The notes beneath the pieces were generated by a model. The model worked only from the letters and a program-made list of their open reading frames with translations, searched no databases and was not told the origin of the DNA. Shown piece after piece: positions 1 through 8,935 of a stretch of 64,000 nt of DNA (positions within the stretch are counted from its first letter, which is position 1; each line of letters opens with the position of its first letter). This DNA is from Spirosoma oryzae (GTDB taxonomy: Bacteria; Bacteroidota; Bacteroidia; Cytophagales; Spirosomataceae), in NCBI RefSeq assembly GCF_003002825.1, contig NZ_PVTE01000004.1:124001-188000 (forward strand), written 5' to 3'. Position numbers and translations under genes: made by a program.

Positions 1-120
1 GAAGTCCTCGGCAGCGATAGACTCCGCGAGAAATACGCCCGCGAGAAGTACCTGATGAAGAAACCCACCGAAGACGTGTTCGTGGTGGTCGATTCGCTGA
101 ACAAACCCCTTGAGCCATAA
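1..120 (+). CDS. C-terminal end of a DivIC/FtsB-type septum formation initiator (partial)
   Basis: The window opens inside a reading frame that closes with TAA at 118-120; 39 residues are visible. The tail contains REKYLMKKPTEDVFVVVD, which matches the typical end of small Bacteroidota DivIC/FtsB proteins, single-pass division proteins with a periplasmic coiled coil followed by a short 'AREKY-M-KP-EDVFV' tail. The membrane segment and coiled coil lie upstream of the window and cannot be checked. The next gene starts 21 bases downstream on the same strand. Family assignment rests on the tail only. Confidence 0.65.
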   Translation, partial: EVLGSDRLREKYAREKYLMKKPTEDVFVVVDSLNKPLEP

Positions 121-141
121 GCTGATCAGATCGGTTTTTTC

Positions 142-633
142 ATGATACGCGTTCTGTTCGTTTGTCTGGGCAACATCTGCCGATCCCCCATTGCGGAAGG
201 TATCTTTCGCCGACTGGTCGACGAAGCCGGATTGAGTGGCCAGATCGAGTGTGACTCGGCTGGTACATCGGCTTACCACATTGGTCAGCTTCCCGACCTG
301 CGTACCCGCCAAAACGCTCTTGAACACGGCCTGACACTTACGCACCGCTCCCGGCGCATGACCGGCGACGACCTGGCGCTGTTCGATTACTTTGTCGCGA
401 TGGACGAGCAGAATCTTGACGCCATCGAGAAATTGAACTACCGCAGCACGGGCCTTCACACGATAGATACCATTTTCCTGCTCCGTGAATTCGACCCGGC
501 TGTCAGCGATCAACCCAGCGTTCCCGACCCGTATTACGAAGGACCCGACGCGTTCGAAGACGTCTACCAGATCGTCGAACGGTGTTGTCAGCAGCTACTA
601 GTTTACATAAAGAGCGAAAGAGTGAAAGAGTGA
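142..633 (+). CDS. Low-molecular-weight protein-tyrosine phosphatase
   Basis: 163 residues. The P-loop CLGNICRS begins at Cys8 with Arg14 (C-x5-R), directly at the N terminus as in LMW-PTPs, and the general-acid loop is VPDPYYEG with Asp129. The enzyme hydrolyses phosphotyrosine in the cytoplasm; in Bacteroidota such proteins often counteract BY-kinases, and one is encoded near the other end of this window. The last residues (SERVKE) and the TGA stop are encoded by the left arm of the intergenic inverted repeat at 610-695, so the natural C terminus appears to have been extended or replaced by that repeat. The stop is 69 bases ahead of gpmI. Confidence 0.93.
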   Translation: MIRVLFVCLGNICRSPIAEGIFRRLVDEAGLSGQIECDSAGTSAYHIGQLPDLRTRQNALEHGLTLTHRSRRMTGDDLALFDYFVAMDEQNLDAIEKLNYRSTGLHTIDTIFLLREFDPAVSDQPSVPDPYYEGPDAFEDVYQIVERCCQQLLVYIKSERVKE

Positions 634-695
634 AAGAGCGCCGATCCGATTTGACCGCTCTTTCACTCTTTCGCTCTTTCATTCTTTCACTCTTT
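610..695. repeat. Inverted repeat of iterated GAGTGAAA words
   Basis: The left arm (about 610-640) repeats the 8-nt word GAGYGAAA four times; the right arm (about 655-695) is the imperfect reverse complement (CTCTTTCA words), with a roughly 14-nt loop. The left arm supplies the last codons and stop of the phosphatase gene, and the right arm ends just before gpmI. There is no terminal T-run typical of a terminator. It belongs to the class of word-iterated inverted repeats seen repeatedly in this window. Confidence 0.85.
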
Positions 696-702
696 AAATT
701 CT

Positions 703-2280
703 ATGAACAAAAAAGTCATTCTGATCATTCTCGACGGCTGGGGCATCCCGATCAATCCAGCGGTGTCGGCTATCGAAGCGGCTCATACGCCGTTTATCAA
801 CTCGCTTTACGGAAAATACCCGCACAGCACGCTCGAAGCATCGGGACTGGCGGTGGGCCTTCCGGCCGGACAGATGGGTAATTCCGAAGTAGGCCACATG
901 AACCTCGGCGCAGGTCGCATCGTCTACCAGGATCTGGTAAAAATCAACAAAGCCGTTGACGAACATACGCTTGACAATGAGCCGGTTCTAACCGACGCAC
1001 TGAACTTCGCTAAAGCCAACGGTAAGAAAGTACACTTTATCGGACTGGTATCGGATGGTGGCGTCCACGCGCACATCAACCACCTGAAAGGACTACTGTC
1101 GATTGCGCACGCGCATCAGTTAAACGACGTGTTTGTGCATGCTTTTACGGACGGCCGCGATACCGACCCGAAAGGGGGCGTCGATTACCTTTCCGAACTG
1201 CAGCAACACATGGCGCAGACAACCGGTCAAATCGCCAGTGTCGTTGGTCGTTACTACGCCATGGACCGCGACAACCGCTGGGAGCGCGTAAAGGTCGCGT
1301 ATGACGCGATGGTGAATGGTATCGGTCAACCAATTTCGGCGGACGGTGTCATCAGTGCGCTACAGGCCTCGTACGATGCTGACGTGACCGATGAGTTCAT
1401 CAAACCACTTATCGTATCGAACGCGCAGGGCTCACCGGTCGCGGTAATCGAAGAGGGCGATGTAGTGCTGTGCTTCAACTTCCGCACCGACCGGGGCCGC
1501 GAAATCACGCAGGCGCTGACACAGAAAGATTTCCCGGATCAGGGCATGCACAAGCTGAACCTGAACTACATCACGATGACGAAATACGACGACGAGTTCG
1601 TAGGTGTGAACGTCATTTTTGAAAAAGATAATCTGGCTAACACGCTGGGTGAAGTACTAGCGGGCGCAGGCAAAACACAGATCCGGATTGCCGAAACAGA
1701 GAAATATCCGCACGTAACGTTCTTCTTTTCAGGCGGTCGCGAAGAGCCGTTTACGGGGGAGAAACGCCTACTGTGCCCGTCGCCGAAAGAAATGACGGTC
1801 TACGATGCTCTGGGCAACGCGACGGTCATCCCGATCAAGACGTACGATCAGAAGCCGGAAATGTCCGCCTTCGACATTCGCGATACCATCATTCCCGAGC
1901 TGGAAAGCGAAGAAACAGACTTTATCTGCCTGAACTTCGCCAACACCGACATGGTGGGCCACACCGGTGTATTTGAAGCCGTTGTGAAAGCAGCCGAAAC
2001 CGCCGACGCCTGTGCGAAAGCCGTTACAGAAGCCGCGCTCGCTCATGGCTACACAACGATCATCATCGCCGACCACGGTAATGCCGAGTTTATGCTCAAC
2101 GAAGATGGCTCACCAAACACGGCTCACACGACGAACCTCGTACCGTGCATCCTGGTCGACAAAGATTACCACCCGGCCCTGAACGACGGAAAGCTTGCCG
2201 ACATCGCGCCTACGATTCTGGAACTGCTTGGTGTTCCCAAGCCACCCATCATGGCGGGTGAAAGTTTGCTTAAAGCCTAG
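703..2280 (+). CDS. gpmI: 2,3-bisphosphoglycerate-independent phosphoglycerate mutase
   Basis: 525 residues, the normal length for iPGM. It interconverts 3- and 2-phosphoglycerate in glycolysis with two Mn2+ ions. The alkaline-phosphatase-fold N terminus has LIILDGWG (Asp11), the catalytic serine loop GQMGNSEVGHMN (Ser61), FTDGRDTDP near residue 150, and the distal metal-binding ADHGNAE near residue 460. The ATG follows the inverted repeat after about 7 bases. xisH starts 3 bases after the TAG stop, suggesting co-transcription. Confidence 0.98.
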   Translation: MNKKVILIILDGWGIPINPAVSAIEAAHTPFINSLYGKYPHSTLEASGLAVGLPAGQMGNSEVGHMNLGAGRIVYQDLVKINKAVDEHTLDNEPVLTDALNFAKANGKKVHFIGLVSDGGVHAHINHLKGLLSIAHAHQLNDVFVHAFTDGRDTDPKGGVDYLSELQQHMAQTTGQIASVVGRYYAMDRDNRWERVKVAYDAMVNGIGQPISADGVISALQASYDADVTDEFIKPLIVSNAQGSPVAVIEEGDVVLCFNFRTDRGREITQALTQKDFPDQGMHKLNLNYITMTKYDDEFVGVNVIFEKDNLANTLGEVLAGAGKTQIRIAETEKYPHVTFFFSGGREEPFTGEKRLLCPSPKEMTVYDALGNATVIPIKTYDQKPEMSAFDIRDTIIPELESEETDFICLNFANTDMVGHTGVFEAVVKAAETADACAKAVTEAALAHGYTTIIIADHGNAEFMLNEDGSPNTAHTTNLVPCILVDKDYHPALNDGKLADIAPTILELLGVPKPPIMAGESLLKA

Positions 2281-2283
2281 ACA

Positions 2284-2703
2284 ATGTCGGCAAGGGATCC
2301 GTACCATGCTCTGGTCGTAAATGCGCTAGAGAAAGATGGTTGGCGGATTACCGATGATCCGCTTTATCTGAAGTATGGCGACCGCAAACTGTATGTTGAT
2401 CTAGGGGCACAAAGCGACACGGTAGGCGCTGAACGTGAAAATCATAAGATTGCCGTTGAGATAAAAAGCTTCCTTAGTGTTTCTCCTGTTGCTGATATGG
2501 AAAGTGCTGCGGGCCAATATGCATTGTACAAACGCATATTGGCCCTGCAACAGCCAGACAGGGCAATCTATTTAGCCATACCCGAACGCGCTTACGTCAA
2601 CCTATTCCAGAGTGAATTTGGCGAGCTGGTCCGTGATACGTTTTCTATCAGTTTGCTTATTTTTGATGAGGAACACGGAAGAATCGTTCAATGGATACCA
2701 TAA
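2284..2703 (+). CDS. xisH: XisH family protein (PD-(D/E)XK nuclease fold)
   Basis: 139 residues, full length for XisH, named after the fdxN-element excision controlling factor of heterocystous cyanobacteria. The nuclease-like signature is visible: LYVDLGA with Asp39, then AVEIKSF with Glu59-Ile-Lys61 (D-x19-ExK), followed by the conserved GQYALYKRIL helix and the AIYLAIP strand. It starts 3 bases after gpmI and overlaps xisI by 13 bases. XisH and XisI almost always occur together. In a genome without heterocysts an excision role is unlikely; a nuclease/partner module such as toxin-antitoxin or defence is possible but unproven. Confidence 0.9.
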   Translation: MSARDPYHALVVNALEKDGWRITDDPLYLKYGDRKLYVDLGAQSDTVGAERENHKIAVEIKSFLSVSPVADMESAAGQYALYKRILALQQPDRAIYLAIPERAYVNLFQSEFGELVRDTFSISLLIFDEEHGRIVQWIP

Positions 2704-3023
2704 GCCACTACAGACAGCTAGTTCAACATCAGTTGGAGGAATATGCGACTTATTCGGCAGGTAGTCAGATCCGAGACGAAGTCATTTTCGATTCCGACCG
2801 CGATCGTTATATGTTGGTCAGTATGGGCTGGGAAGGTTTGAAGCACATTGTTCAGCCCATCATCCGAATTGATATAATTAACGACAAGGTCTGGGTGCAG
2901 GAAGACACAACGGATCGGTCCGTCACAGATGCGCTCGTAGCAGCCGGTATACCGAAGCAGGATATCGTACTGGGATTCCATCCGAAACACCTGCGCCAGC
3001 ATACAGGATACGCAGTATCCTGA
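2691..3023 (+). CDS. xisI: XisI family protein, partner of XisH
   Basis: 110 residues, the usual XisI size. Family hallmarks are the N-terminal HYRQLVQHQLEEYA helix, DRDRYMLVSMGWEG in the middle and the C-terminal GFHPKHLRQHTGYAVS. The start lies inside the last codons of xisH (13-base overlap), which implies translational coupling and a stoichiometric pair. The gene is followed by a strong bidirectional hairpin terminator. XisI is thought to control or accompany XisH; no catalytic residues are recognised. Confidence 0.9.
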   Translation: MDTISHYRQLVQHQLEEYATYSAGSQIRDEVIFDSDRDRYMLVSMGWEGLKHIVQPIIRIDIINDKVWVQEDTTDRSVTDALVAAGIPKQDIVLGFHPKHLRQHTGYAVS

Positions 3024-3035
3024 TTGGGCTAAGTC

Positions 3036-3083
3036 AAAATAAAGCAGGGCCGTTCTCGATCGAGAGCGGCCCTGCTTTATTTT
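3036..3083. terminator. Bidirectional rho-independent terminator between xisI and sucB
   Basis: A near-perfect palindrome with arms AAAATAAAGCAGGGCCG and CGGCCCTGCTTTATTTT around TTCTCGATCGAGAG. A-rich and T-rich flanks on both sides let it terminate the + strand gpmI-xisHI transcript and the - strand sucA-sucB transcript. Confidence 0.9.
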
Positions 3084-3098
3084 GTTCTATTGATCAAA

Positions 3099-4700
3099 TT
3101 ACATCTCCAGTAACAGACGAGCGGGATCTTCGAGAATCTGCTTGACGCGCACCAGGAAGCTAACCGACTCTTTACCGTCGATAATGCGGTGATCGTACGA
3201 CAGCGCTACGTACATGATCGGCCGAATAACGATTTCACCGTTGACGACGACGGGCCGCTCAACAATGTTGTGCATGCCGAGAATAGCCGACTGTGGCGCG
3301 TTGATGATCGGTGTCGACAGCATCGACCCGAACGTGCCACCGTTGGTGATCGTAAACGTACCACCGGTCATCTGGTCGATCGTCAGCTTGTTGTCGCGTG
3401 CCAGGCCTGCCAGCCGAACGATTTCTTTTTCGATGCCGGCAAAGCTCATCTGCTCAGCGTTGCGAATAACCGGAACGACCAGTCCACGTTCCGTCGATAC
3501 GGCGATCGAGATGTCGCAGAAATCGTTGAAAACGATATTGTCACCGTCGATTTGCGCGTTGACGGCCGGGAATTCTTTCAGCGCAGCACAAACCGCCTTG
3601 GCGAAGAACGACATAAAGCCGAGACCCACGCCGTGCTTTTCCTTGAACTTATCTTTATACTTGTTGCGCAGGTCCATGACCGGCTTCATGTCGACTTCGT
3701 TGAACGTCGTCAGCATGGCCGTTTCGTTCTTCACCGACACCAGTCTGCGGGCAATTGTCCGGCGCAGCGACGTCATTCGCTCGGTACGCTGGTTACGCGC
3801 TCCGGCGGGGGCTGGCGCTGCGGGTTGCGGAGCCGGTGCGGGTTTGGCAGCCGGAGCAGCTGGCTTGGCGGCCGGTGCTTCGGTAGCGGGTTGCGCTTTC
3901 ACTGCATCTTCCTTCGTGATTCGTCCACCAACACCACTCCCCTGAACCGATTGGACCGACACGCCCTTTTCGTCCAGAATCTTGGCCGCTGCGGGCGACG
4001 GGTGGTTGGCCGCATAACCATTCTGATTCGTTGCAGCCGGCTGTTGTGCTGGCTCAGCAACCGGGCTACCGGTTGCGGGAGTTGCTGCGGGCTTGGCAGC
4101 ACCGGCGTTCGTTTCGATTTTAGCGATCAGCGCACCGATAGGTAGCGTAGCACCAGCTTCGGCTACGATACGAAGCGTACCGGCGGCTTCGGCGGGTAGT
4201 TCGAACGTTGCTTTGTCGGATTCCAGTTCGCAAAGCACTTCGTCCAGCGCAACCTGATCACCATCTTTTTTGCTCCACGAAGCAATGGTCACTTCCGTAA
4301 CCGACTCACCAACGGCGGGCACCTTCATTTCGATCACATCGCCAGCCGATGACGGCGCGGGAGCGGCTGCTTCGGCTGGGGCCGGAGCCGCTTCTGCTTT
4401 CGGTTCGGGCGTTGGTTCTTCTTTCTTTTCAGCAGGAGCTGCGGGGGCAGCAGCGGGCGCGCTACCGTTGCCGTCGATGCTGCAAATGCTGGCACCGATG
4501 GGCAATACGTCGCCTTCCTGCGCCAGAATGTGCAGAACACCGTCTGCTTCGGCATTCAGTTCGAAGGTGGCTTTGTCGGATTCAAGTCCGCAAATCACTT
4601 CGTCCATCTTCACCGTATCCCCTTCCTTTTTGTACCAGGTACCAACGGTTACTTCGGTAATCGATTCCCCGACGGGGGGGATTTTCATCTCAACAGCCAT
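3099..4700 (-). CDS. sucB: Dihydrolipoyl succinyltransferase, E2 of 2-oxoglutarate dehydrogenase
   Basis: 533 residues with two N-terminal lipoyl domains (about 1-76 and 122-197). The lipoylated lysines lie in SDKATFEL at Lys43 and Lys163. Long Ala/Pro-rich linkers lead to an E3-binding domain (about 232-270, [14 protein letters not shown] to [10 protein letters not shown]), then the acyltransferase core ending in [11 protein letters not shown] (His504, Asp508). It transfers the succinyl group from E1 to CoA in the TCA cycle. Two lipoyl domains rather than one are common in Bacteroidota. It lies downstream of sucA on the same strand, separated by a GGTTTAC-type inverted repeat. Confidence 0.97.
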   Translation of the reverse strand: MAVEMKIPPVGESITEVTVGTWYKKEGDTVKMDEVICGLESDKATFELNAEADGVLHILAQEGDVLPIGASICSIDGNGSAPAAAPAAPAEKKEEPTPEPKAEAAPAPAEAAAPAPSSAGDVIEMKVPAVGESVTEVTIASWSKKDGDQVALDEVLCELESDKATFELPAEAAGTLRIVAEAGATLPIGALIAKIETNAGAAKPAATPATGSPVAEPAQQPAATNQNGYAANHPSPAAAKILDEKGVSVQSVQGSGVGGRITKEDAVKAQPATEAPAAKPAAPAAKPAPAPQPAAPAPAGARNQRTERMTSLRRTIARRLVSVKNETAMLTTFNEVDMKPVMDLRNKYKDKFKEKHGVGLGFMSFFAKAVCAALKEFPAVNAQIDGDNIVFNDFCDISIAVSTERGLVVPVIRNAEQMSFAGIEKEIVRLAGLARDNKLTIDQMTGGTFTITNGGTFGSMLSTPIINAPQSAILGMHNIVERPVVVNGEIVIRPIMYVALSYDHRIIDGKESVSFLVRVKQILEDPARLLLEM

Positions 4701-4708
4701 TTTTTGTA

Positions 4709-4793
4709 TGGTTTTCGGTTGTGGGTTTACGGTTTACGGTTCTGTCGGCAGCAAACCTAACCGAAAACCGTAAACCATACACCGTAAACCGTT
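4709..4793. repeat. GGTTTAC-family inverted repeat, copy 1 (sucA/sucB gap)
   Basis: The left arm about 4709-4740 (GGTTTTCGG, GGTTTACGG words) and right arm about 4759-4793 (CCGTAAACC words) are imperfect reverse complements around a short loop. The element fills the gap between two co-transcribed genes and its right edge meets the sucA stop codon at 4792. Three further copies of the same word family occur at 25344, 32661 and 49047. Confidence 0.88.
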
Positions 4794-7563
4794 ATTCAAA
4801 TGCGCGCCGAACGATATCGGCCTGTTCCTGACTATGTACTTTTGGGTAACCACTAGCGGGCGACGCTGACGCTTTCCGCGCAATTACGGGCAACACCATA
4901 CCTACGCGCAGCAGGTACGTCCAGTAACCCATGTTCTCAGGCTCTTCCTGTACCCAGAATACCTTCGCGTCGGTATACTTAGCCAGTTCGGCATCGATCT
5001 GCGTTTTCGGCAGCGGAGCCAGTTGTTCCACCCGAATAACCGCAACATCGTCACGCTGATCGGCCTGCTGCTTTTCGAGCAGGTCGTAGTAAACCTTACC
5101 CGTGCAAAGCAATACACGCTTCACTTTTGCCGCATCCACGTAGCTGTCACCCAGCACTTCCTGGAACGAACCGCTCGTTAGGTCTTCCAGTGGCGACACC
5201 ACTTTCGGGTGACGAAGCAGCGACTTGGGCGACATGATTACCAGCGGCTTGCGGAACTGCCATGCCAGTTGCCGACGCATGATGTGGAACAGGTTGGCAG
5301 GGGTCGTAATGTTAGCCACTACCATGTTGTACTCCGCATAGAGTTGCAGGTAGCGCTCCGGACGGGCATTCGAGTGCTCGGGTCCCTGCCCTTCGTAGCC
5401 GTGCGGCAGCAGCATTGTCAACCCGTTCTGGATACCCCATTTCGACTCAGCGGCCGAAATAAACTGGTCGATGATGATCTGCGCACCGTTCGAGAAATCA
5501 CCGAACTGCGCTTCCCAGATCACCAGCGCATGGGGGTTGGCCATGGCATAGCCGTATTCAAAACCCAGCACGCCGTACTCCGACAGCAGTGAGTTAAAAA
5601 TCTGAAGTTTGGTTTGGCCTTCGGCAATGTGATCGAGCGACGAGTAGGTAGCGTTGCTGTCGGCATCGTGCAGGACGGCATGCCGGTGTGAGAACGTACC
5701 CCGTTGTACATCCTGACCACTCAACCGAACGATTTTGTTCTCCAGCAGCAGCGAACCATAGGCCAGCAATTCAGCCGTACCCCAGTTTACCATCTTGCTG
5801 TCGGTCAGCATCGTCTGCCGGTCTTTCAGCAGCTTGTCGATCTGCTTAAGCGGCTTGAAGCCTTCGGGTACTATCGTCAGTGCTTTACCGATTTTGGCAA
5901 GCGTTTCGGCGGGAACCCCCGTTTCGGGCGATTTCTCAAAATCAGCCGATTCAGCATACCGCAGTTCAGCCCAGTCGAGGTCGAGCCGCAGGGGTTTGTA
6001 CGGAATCTCCGCTTTCTGTTTCACCCGATCGAGCCGCTCCTGTAGTTGCTGCTTGAACTCGGTGTCCATCCGTTTCGCCAGTTCGGCATCCACGTCACCC
6101 CGCTCGATCAGCGTTTTGTTATACAGCTCGCGTGGGTTTTCGTGCTTATCGATAATTCCGTACATCGTCGGCTGCGTGAACTTCGGCTCGTCGGACTCAT
6201 TGTGTCCGTAGCGCCGGTAGCAGACCATGTCGATAAACACGTCGCGCTTGAATTTCTCGCGGAATTCAACGGCCAGTTTGGCGCAGAAAATTACCGCTTC
6301 CGGATCGTCTCCGTTAACGTGGAAGATCGGCGCGTCGATGATCTTGGCAACGTCTGAACAGTAAATCGACGAACGGGCATCGTCGAAGTCAGTCGTGAAA
6401 CCAACCTGGTTGTTGATGACGAAATGGACGGTACCGCCGGTCGTGTAACCCGCAAGTTTGGCCATCTGCGTCACTTCGTAGACTACCCCCTGTCCCGCCA
6501 CAGCGGCATCGCCGTGGATCAGAATGGGCATGATCCGGGTAAAATCACCGTTGTATTCCTCGTCGGCCTGCGCACGGACAAAGCCTTCCACGACCGGATC
6601 GACCGTTTCCAGGTGCGACGGGTTCGGCGCCAGCTTCACGCTGATTTCCTTACCGCCCGGTGTCCGCAACAAACTCGAATAGCCAAGGTGGTATTTTACG
6701 TCGCCATCACCATAGGCATGCTGTGGCACGTTGCCTTCGAAACCATCGAAAATCGCTTCGTACGATTTCCCCATGATGTTCGACAGCACGTTGAGCCGTC
6801 CCCGGTGTGCCATCCCGATCATCACTTCTTCGACACCCAGTTCGGCCGCCTGACTGATGATCGTATCGAGTGCGGGAATCGTCGACTCCCCCCCTTCGAG
6901 CGAAAACCGCTTCTGCCCCAGGTATTTCGTCGCCAGGAAGTTTTCGAAAACGGTGGCTTCGTTCAGTTTCTCCAGAATGCGCTTCTTTTCCTCGATAGCC
7001 GGGCTGAATTCCAGCGCTTCTTTCTCGATTTTATTACGCAGCCAGTTTTTCACGTCCATCTCGCGGATGTACATGTACTCGAATCCGATATTACCGGCGT
7101 AAATCTTGCGCAACGACTCCATAATCGTCCGCAGAGTGGCGGGTCCGATACCGAGTAATTTTCCCGAATCAAACACCGTGTCGAGATCGGCGTCGGAAAG
7201 GGCATAATCGGGCAGGTCAACGCGGGGCTGGCGGTCTTTACGCGCTTTAAGCGGGTTGGTTTTCGCCAGCAGGTGCCCCCGCGACCGGTAGGCTTTGATC
7301 AGACTGGCCACCGACACTTCTTTTTCGGCATGGGTCGCATCCACCGGCTTGGCTGCGGCAGCAGTACCAGCTGATGCAGAGCCGTTTACAGCGGCTCCGT
7401 TCGTTTTACCGTTGGGTTTGTCGGCATAAGTTGAGGAGAAGTCGAATCCTTTGAAAAACTGCTGCCAGCTTTCATCGACCGACTGCGGGTCTTTTTTGTA
7501 AGACTGATATAGCTGATCGATGTAGGCTACATCAGAATTGGCAATATATGAATACTGATCCAT
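4792..7563 (-). CDS. sucA: 2-oxoglutarate dehydrogenase E1 component
   Basis: 923 residues, standard size. The N terminus shows the short E2-binding motif (DVAYIDQLYQSYKKDP) followed by a low-complexity Ala/Gly stretch. The thiamine-diphosphate-dependent dehydrogenase core shows IGMAHRGRLNVLSNI, HGDAAVAGQG and CYRRYGHNESDEP, then the transketolase-type pyrimidine domain (GTFSHRHAVLHD) and the C-terminal domain (QEEPENMGYW). It decarboxylates 2-oxoglutarate and passes succinyl to SucB. A TAnnTTTG box lies 29-36 bases upstream of the ATG. E3 (lpd) is not in the window. Confidence 0.98.
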   Translation of the reverse strand: MDQYSYIANSDVAYIDQLYQSYKKDPQSVDESWQQFFKGFDFSSTYADKPNGKTNGAAVNGSASAGTAAAAKPVDATHAEKEVSVASLIKAYRSRGHLLAKTNPLKARKDRQPRVDLPDYALSDADLDTVFDSGKLLGIGPATLRTIMESLRKIYAGNIGFEYMYIREMDVKNWLRNKIEKEALEFSPAIEEKKRILEKLNEATVFENFLATKYLGQKRFSLEGGESTIPALDTIISQAAELGVEEVMIGMAHRGRLNVLSNIMGKSYEAIFDGFEGNVPQHAYGDGDVKYHLGYSSLLRTPGGKEISVKLAPNPSHLETVDPVVEGFVRAQADEEYNGDFTRIMPILIHGDAAVAGQGVVYEVTQMAKLAGYTTGGTVHFVINNQVGFTTDFDDARSSIYCSDVAKIIDAPIFHVNGDDPEAVIFCAKLAVEFREKFKRDVFIDMVCYRRYGHNESDEPKFTQPTMYGIIDKHENPRELYNKTLIERGDVDAELAKRMDTEFKQQLQERLDRVKQKAEIPYKPLRLDLDWAELRYAESADFEKSPETGVPAETLAKIGKALTIVPEGFKPLKQIDKLLKDRQTMLTDSKMVNWGTAELLAYGSLLLENKIVRLSGQDVQRGTFSHRHAVLHDADSNATYSSLDHIAEGQTKLQIFNSLLSEYGVLGFEYGYAMANPHALVIWEAQFGDFSNGAQIIIDQFISAAESKWGIQNGLTMLLPHGYEGQGPEHSNARPERYLQLYAEYNMVVANITTPANLFHIMRRQLAWQFRKPLVIMSPKSLLRHPKVVSPLEDLTSGSFQEVLGDSYVDAAKVKRVLLCTGKVYYDLLEKQQADQRDDVAVIRVEQLAPLPKTQIDAELAKYTDAKVFWVQEEPENMGYWTYLLRVGMVLPVIARKASASPASGYPKVHSQEQADIVRRAFE

Positions 7564-7591
7564 GACGGTGGCGCGTCGTTGTTTTGATCGG

Positions 7592-7599
7592 CAAAGGTA
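7592..7599 (-). promoter_or_regulatory. Probable -7 box of the sucAB promoter
   Basis: The minus strand reads TACCTTTG, an exact match to the Bacteroidota sigma-ABfr -7 consensus TAnnTTTG, ending about 29 bases before the sucA ATG. A TTG is present upstream but at about 24 nt spacing, slightly long. Confidence 0.55.
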
Positions 7600-7753
7600 G
7601 CGTATCGTTCAGATACTTAACCGCAAAATTTATGGATTTTATCCTATACTGTACCGCTGTCGACGCGCCTGTAAGCATAACCCGCTCCTGTGCCATTTAG
7701 TTGACTTTCCATTGGTTTGCACGCAGCATCGTCAGGGGCGGCTTCGCGGGGCG

Positions 7754-8161
7754 TCAGTTGCGTATTTCCTGACAAAGCTCAATCAAGACGCCATGGGTCG
7801 TTTTAGGGTGTACAAAACAAACCAGCTTGTTGTCGGCACCGGGTTTGGGCTGCTCATTGAGTAAGATAAACCCTTCGTTTCGCAGCCGTTCCATTTCCGT
7901 CTGAATATCATCGACTTCAATGGCGATGTGGTGTACGCCCTCCCCGCGCTTTTCTAGAAAACGTGCAATTGCACTGTCCGGGTTTGTCGCTTCCAGCAGT
8001 TCGAGTTTGGTCTGGTTGACGCGAAAAAAAGACGTCGTTACCCCCTCCGATTCAACCGTTTCCTGCTTGTACGGGGGGACGTTCAGCAGCCGGGTGTACA
8101 ACGCGTTGGCCTGCGCCAGATCACGGACAGCGATGCCGATGTGTTCGATGTTGGTAAGCAT
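7754..8161 (-). CDS. mce: Methylmalonyl-CoA epimerase
   Basis: 135 residues, a vicinal-oxygen-chelate protein made of two paired beta-alpha-beta modules. Putative metal ligands are His7 (IEHIGIAV), His78 (GVHHIAIEV) and Glu128 (LIELCQ), as in bacterial MCE. It racemises (2R)- and (2S)-methylmalonyl-CoA, linking B12-dependent methylmalonyl-CoA mutase to propionyl-CoA metabolism. It stands alone on the minus strand, divergent from the Fe-S gene at 8241. The cobalamin uptake operon elsewhere in the window supplies the cofactor the pathway needs. Confidence 0.94.
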   Translation of the reverse strand: MLTNIEHIGIAVRDLAQANALYTRLLNVPPYKQETVESEGVTTSFFRVNQTKLELLEATNPDSAIARFLEKRGEGVHHIAIEVDDIQTEMERLRNEGFILLNEQPKPGADNKLVCFVHPKTTHGVLIELCQEIRN

Positions 8162-8240
8162 AGCGGGTAAGAACTTTTCTGATTAGGGGTAAGTTAAGGA
8201 AGTAACGACTAATTCGCCGTCGGCAGACGCACAATCCACC

Positions 8241-8567
8241 ATGGTTACGGTTTCAGACATAGCAAAAGACAAGATTATCGAACTGCGCCAGAAAGAAGGC
8301 TATACCGACAATTATTCGATTCGGGTGGCGGTGCAGGGTGGCGGTTGTTCAGGACTGATGTACGACCTGCAATTCGATACGGCGCAACAGCCTACCGACC
8401 ACGTCGTTGAAGACAAAGGCATCAAGATTCTGGTCGACCGGAAGAGCCTGCTGTATCTGGCGGGTACCGAACTCGACTTTTCTGATGGGCTCAACGGTAA
8501 AGGTTTCCAATTCAAGAACCCCAACGCGAGCCGCACCTGCGGCTGTGGCGAAAGCTTCGCGGTATAG
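8241..8567 (+). CDS. A-type iron-sulfur carrier (HesB/IscA/ErpA family)
   Basis: 108 residues with the three cluster-binding cysteines of A-type carriers: Cys36 in GGGCSGLMYDLQF and Cys100/Cys102 in RTCGCGESF. It receives and delivers Fe-S clusters during cofactor assembly. No other isc/suf gene is adjacent; the divergent neighbour is mce. A strong hairpin-T terminator follows about 40 bases after the stop. Sequence alone does not separate IscA from ErpA or SufA, so no gene symbol is given. Confidence 0.95.
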   Translation: MVTVSDIAKDKIIELRQKEGYTDNYSIRVAVQGGGCSGLMYDLQFDTAQQPTDHVVEDKGIKILVDRKSLLYLAGTELDFSDGLNGKGFQFKNPNASRTCGCGESFAV

Positions 8568-8605
8568 CTCAAGCGCATAAGCAAACAGCATCCTAGCGTT
8601 TGAGA

Positions 8606-8643
8606 TAAAAAAAGCACCGTTTGTAGACGGTGCTTTTTTTATT
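8606..8643 (+). terminator. Rho-independent terminator after the A-type Fe-S carrier gene
   Basis: Stem AAGCACCGT/ACGGTGCTT with a short loop, flanked by an A-run on the left and T8 on the right. Confidence 0.9.
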
Positions 8644-8922
8644 GTGCATGAATTAGTAACTCGTTAGGTACTGCGCCGGCTCATCGATTACAATGGGACC
8701 ACATGCCTTGCGGGTACATGCTTGTACGAAGCCGGGGTGCCGGGCGATCGTCAGCAGTCATAACATCGGCACCGCTGGGTACTCGCACAAATAGTCCATA
8801 CCATGGACCATATTGAACCTGCCCACAAAGCTTGTAAGAGTTCATGGCTAATGCCATTCACAAAAATGCGTATGTCGATGTAGCTACGCCACTACCTGTC
8901 TGTTAACAAATAATTGTTTATA
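8644..8922. other. Gene-poor stretch with a possible decayed minus-strand ORF
   Basis: No intact gene of normal size. On the minus strand an ATG at 8845 opens a 54-codon frame ending at 8681 (starting MNSYKLCGQVQYGPWYG). A neighbouring frame reads on to a stop at 8653 with a more protein-like end (ACTRKACGPIVIDEPAQ). This suggests a small frameshifted or degraded cysteine-containing protein, but it could be chance. Confidence 0.25.
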
Positions 8923-8935
8923 TTATTTGTTAACA
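8901..8935. repeat. Perfect 14-bp inverted repeat in AT-rich DNA
   Basis: TGTTAACAAATAAT (8901-8914) and its exact reverse complement (8922-8935), separated by 7 nt. It overlaps the stop codon of the T9SS-tail-like remnant on the minus strand and could be its transcription end or a protein-binding site. Confidence 0.7.

Noticed and set aside
3189..4145. Long + strand frame (318 codons) across sucB
   Set aside because: Antisense to the Ala/Pro-rich sucB coding sequence; the translation is Arg-rich and without domain features, a composition artefact.
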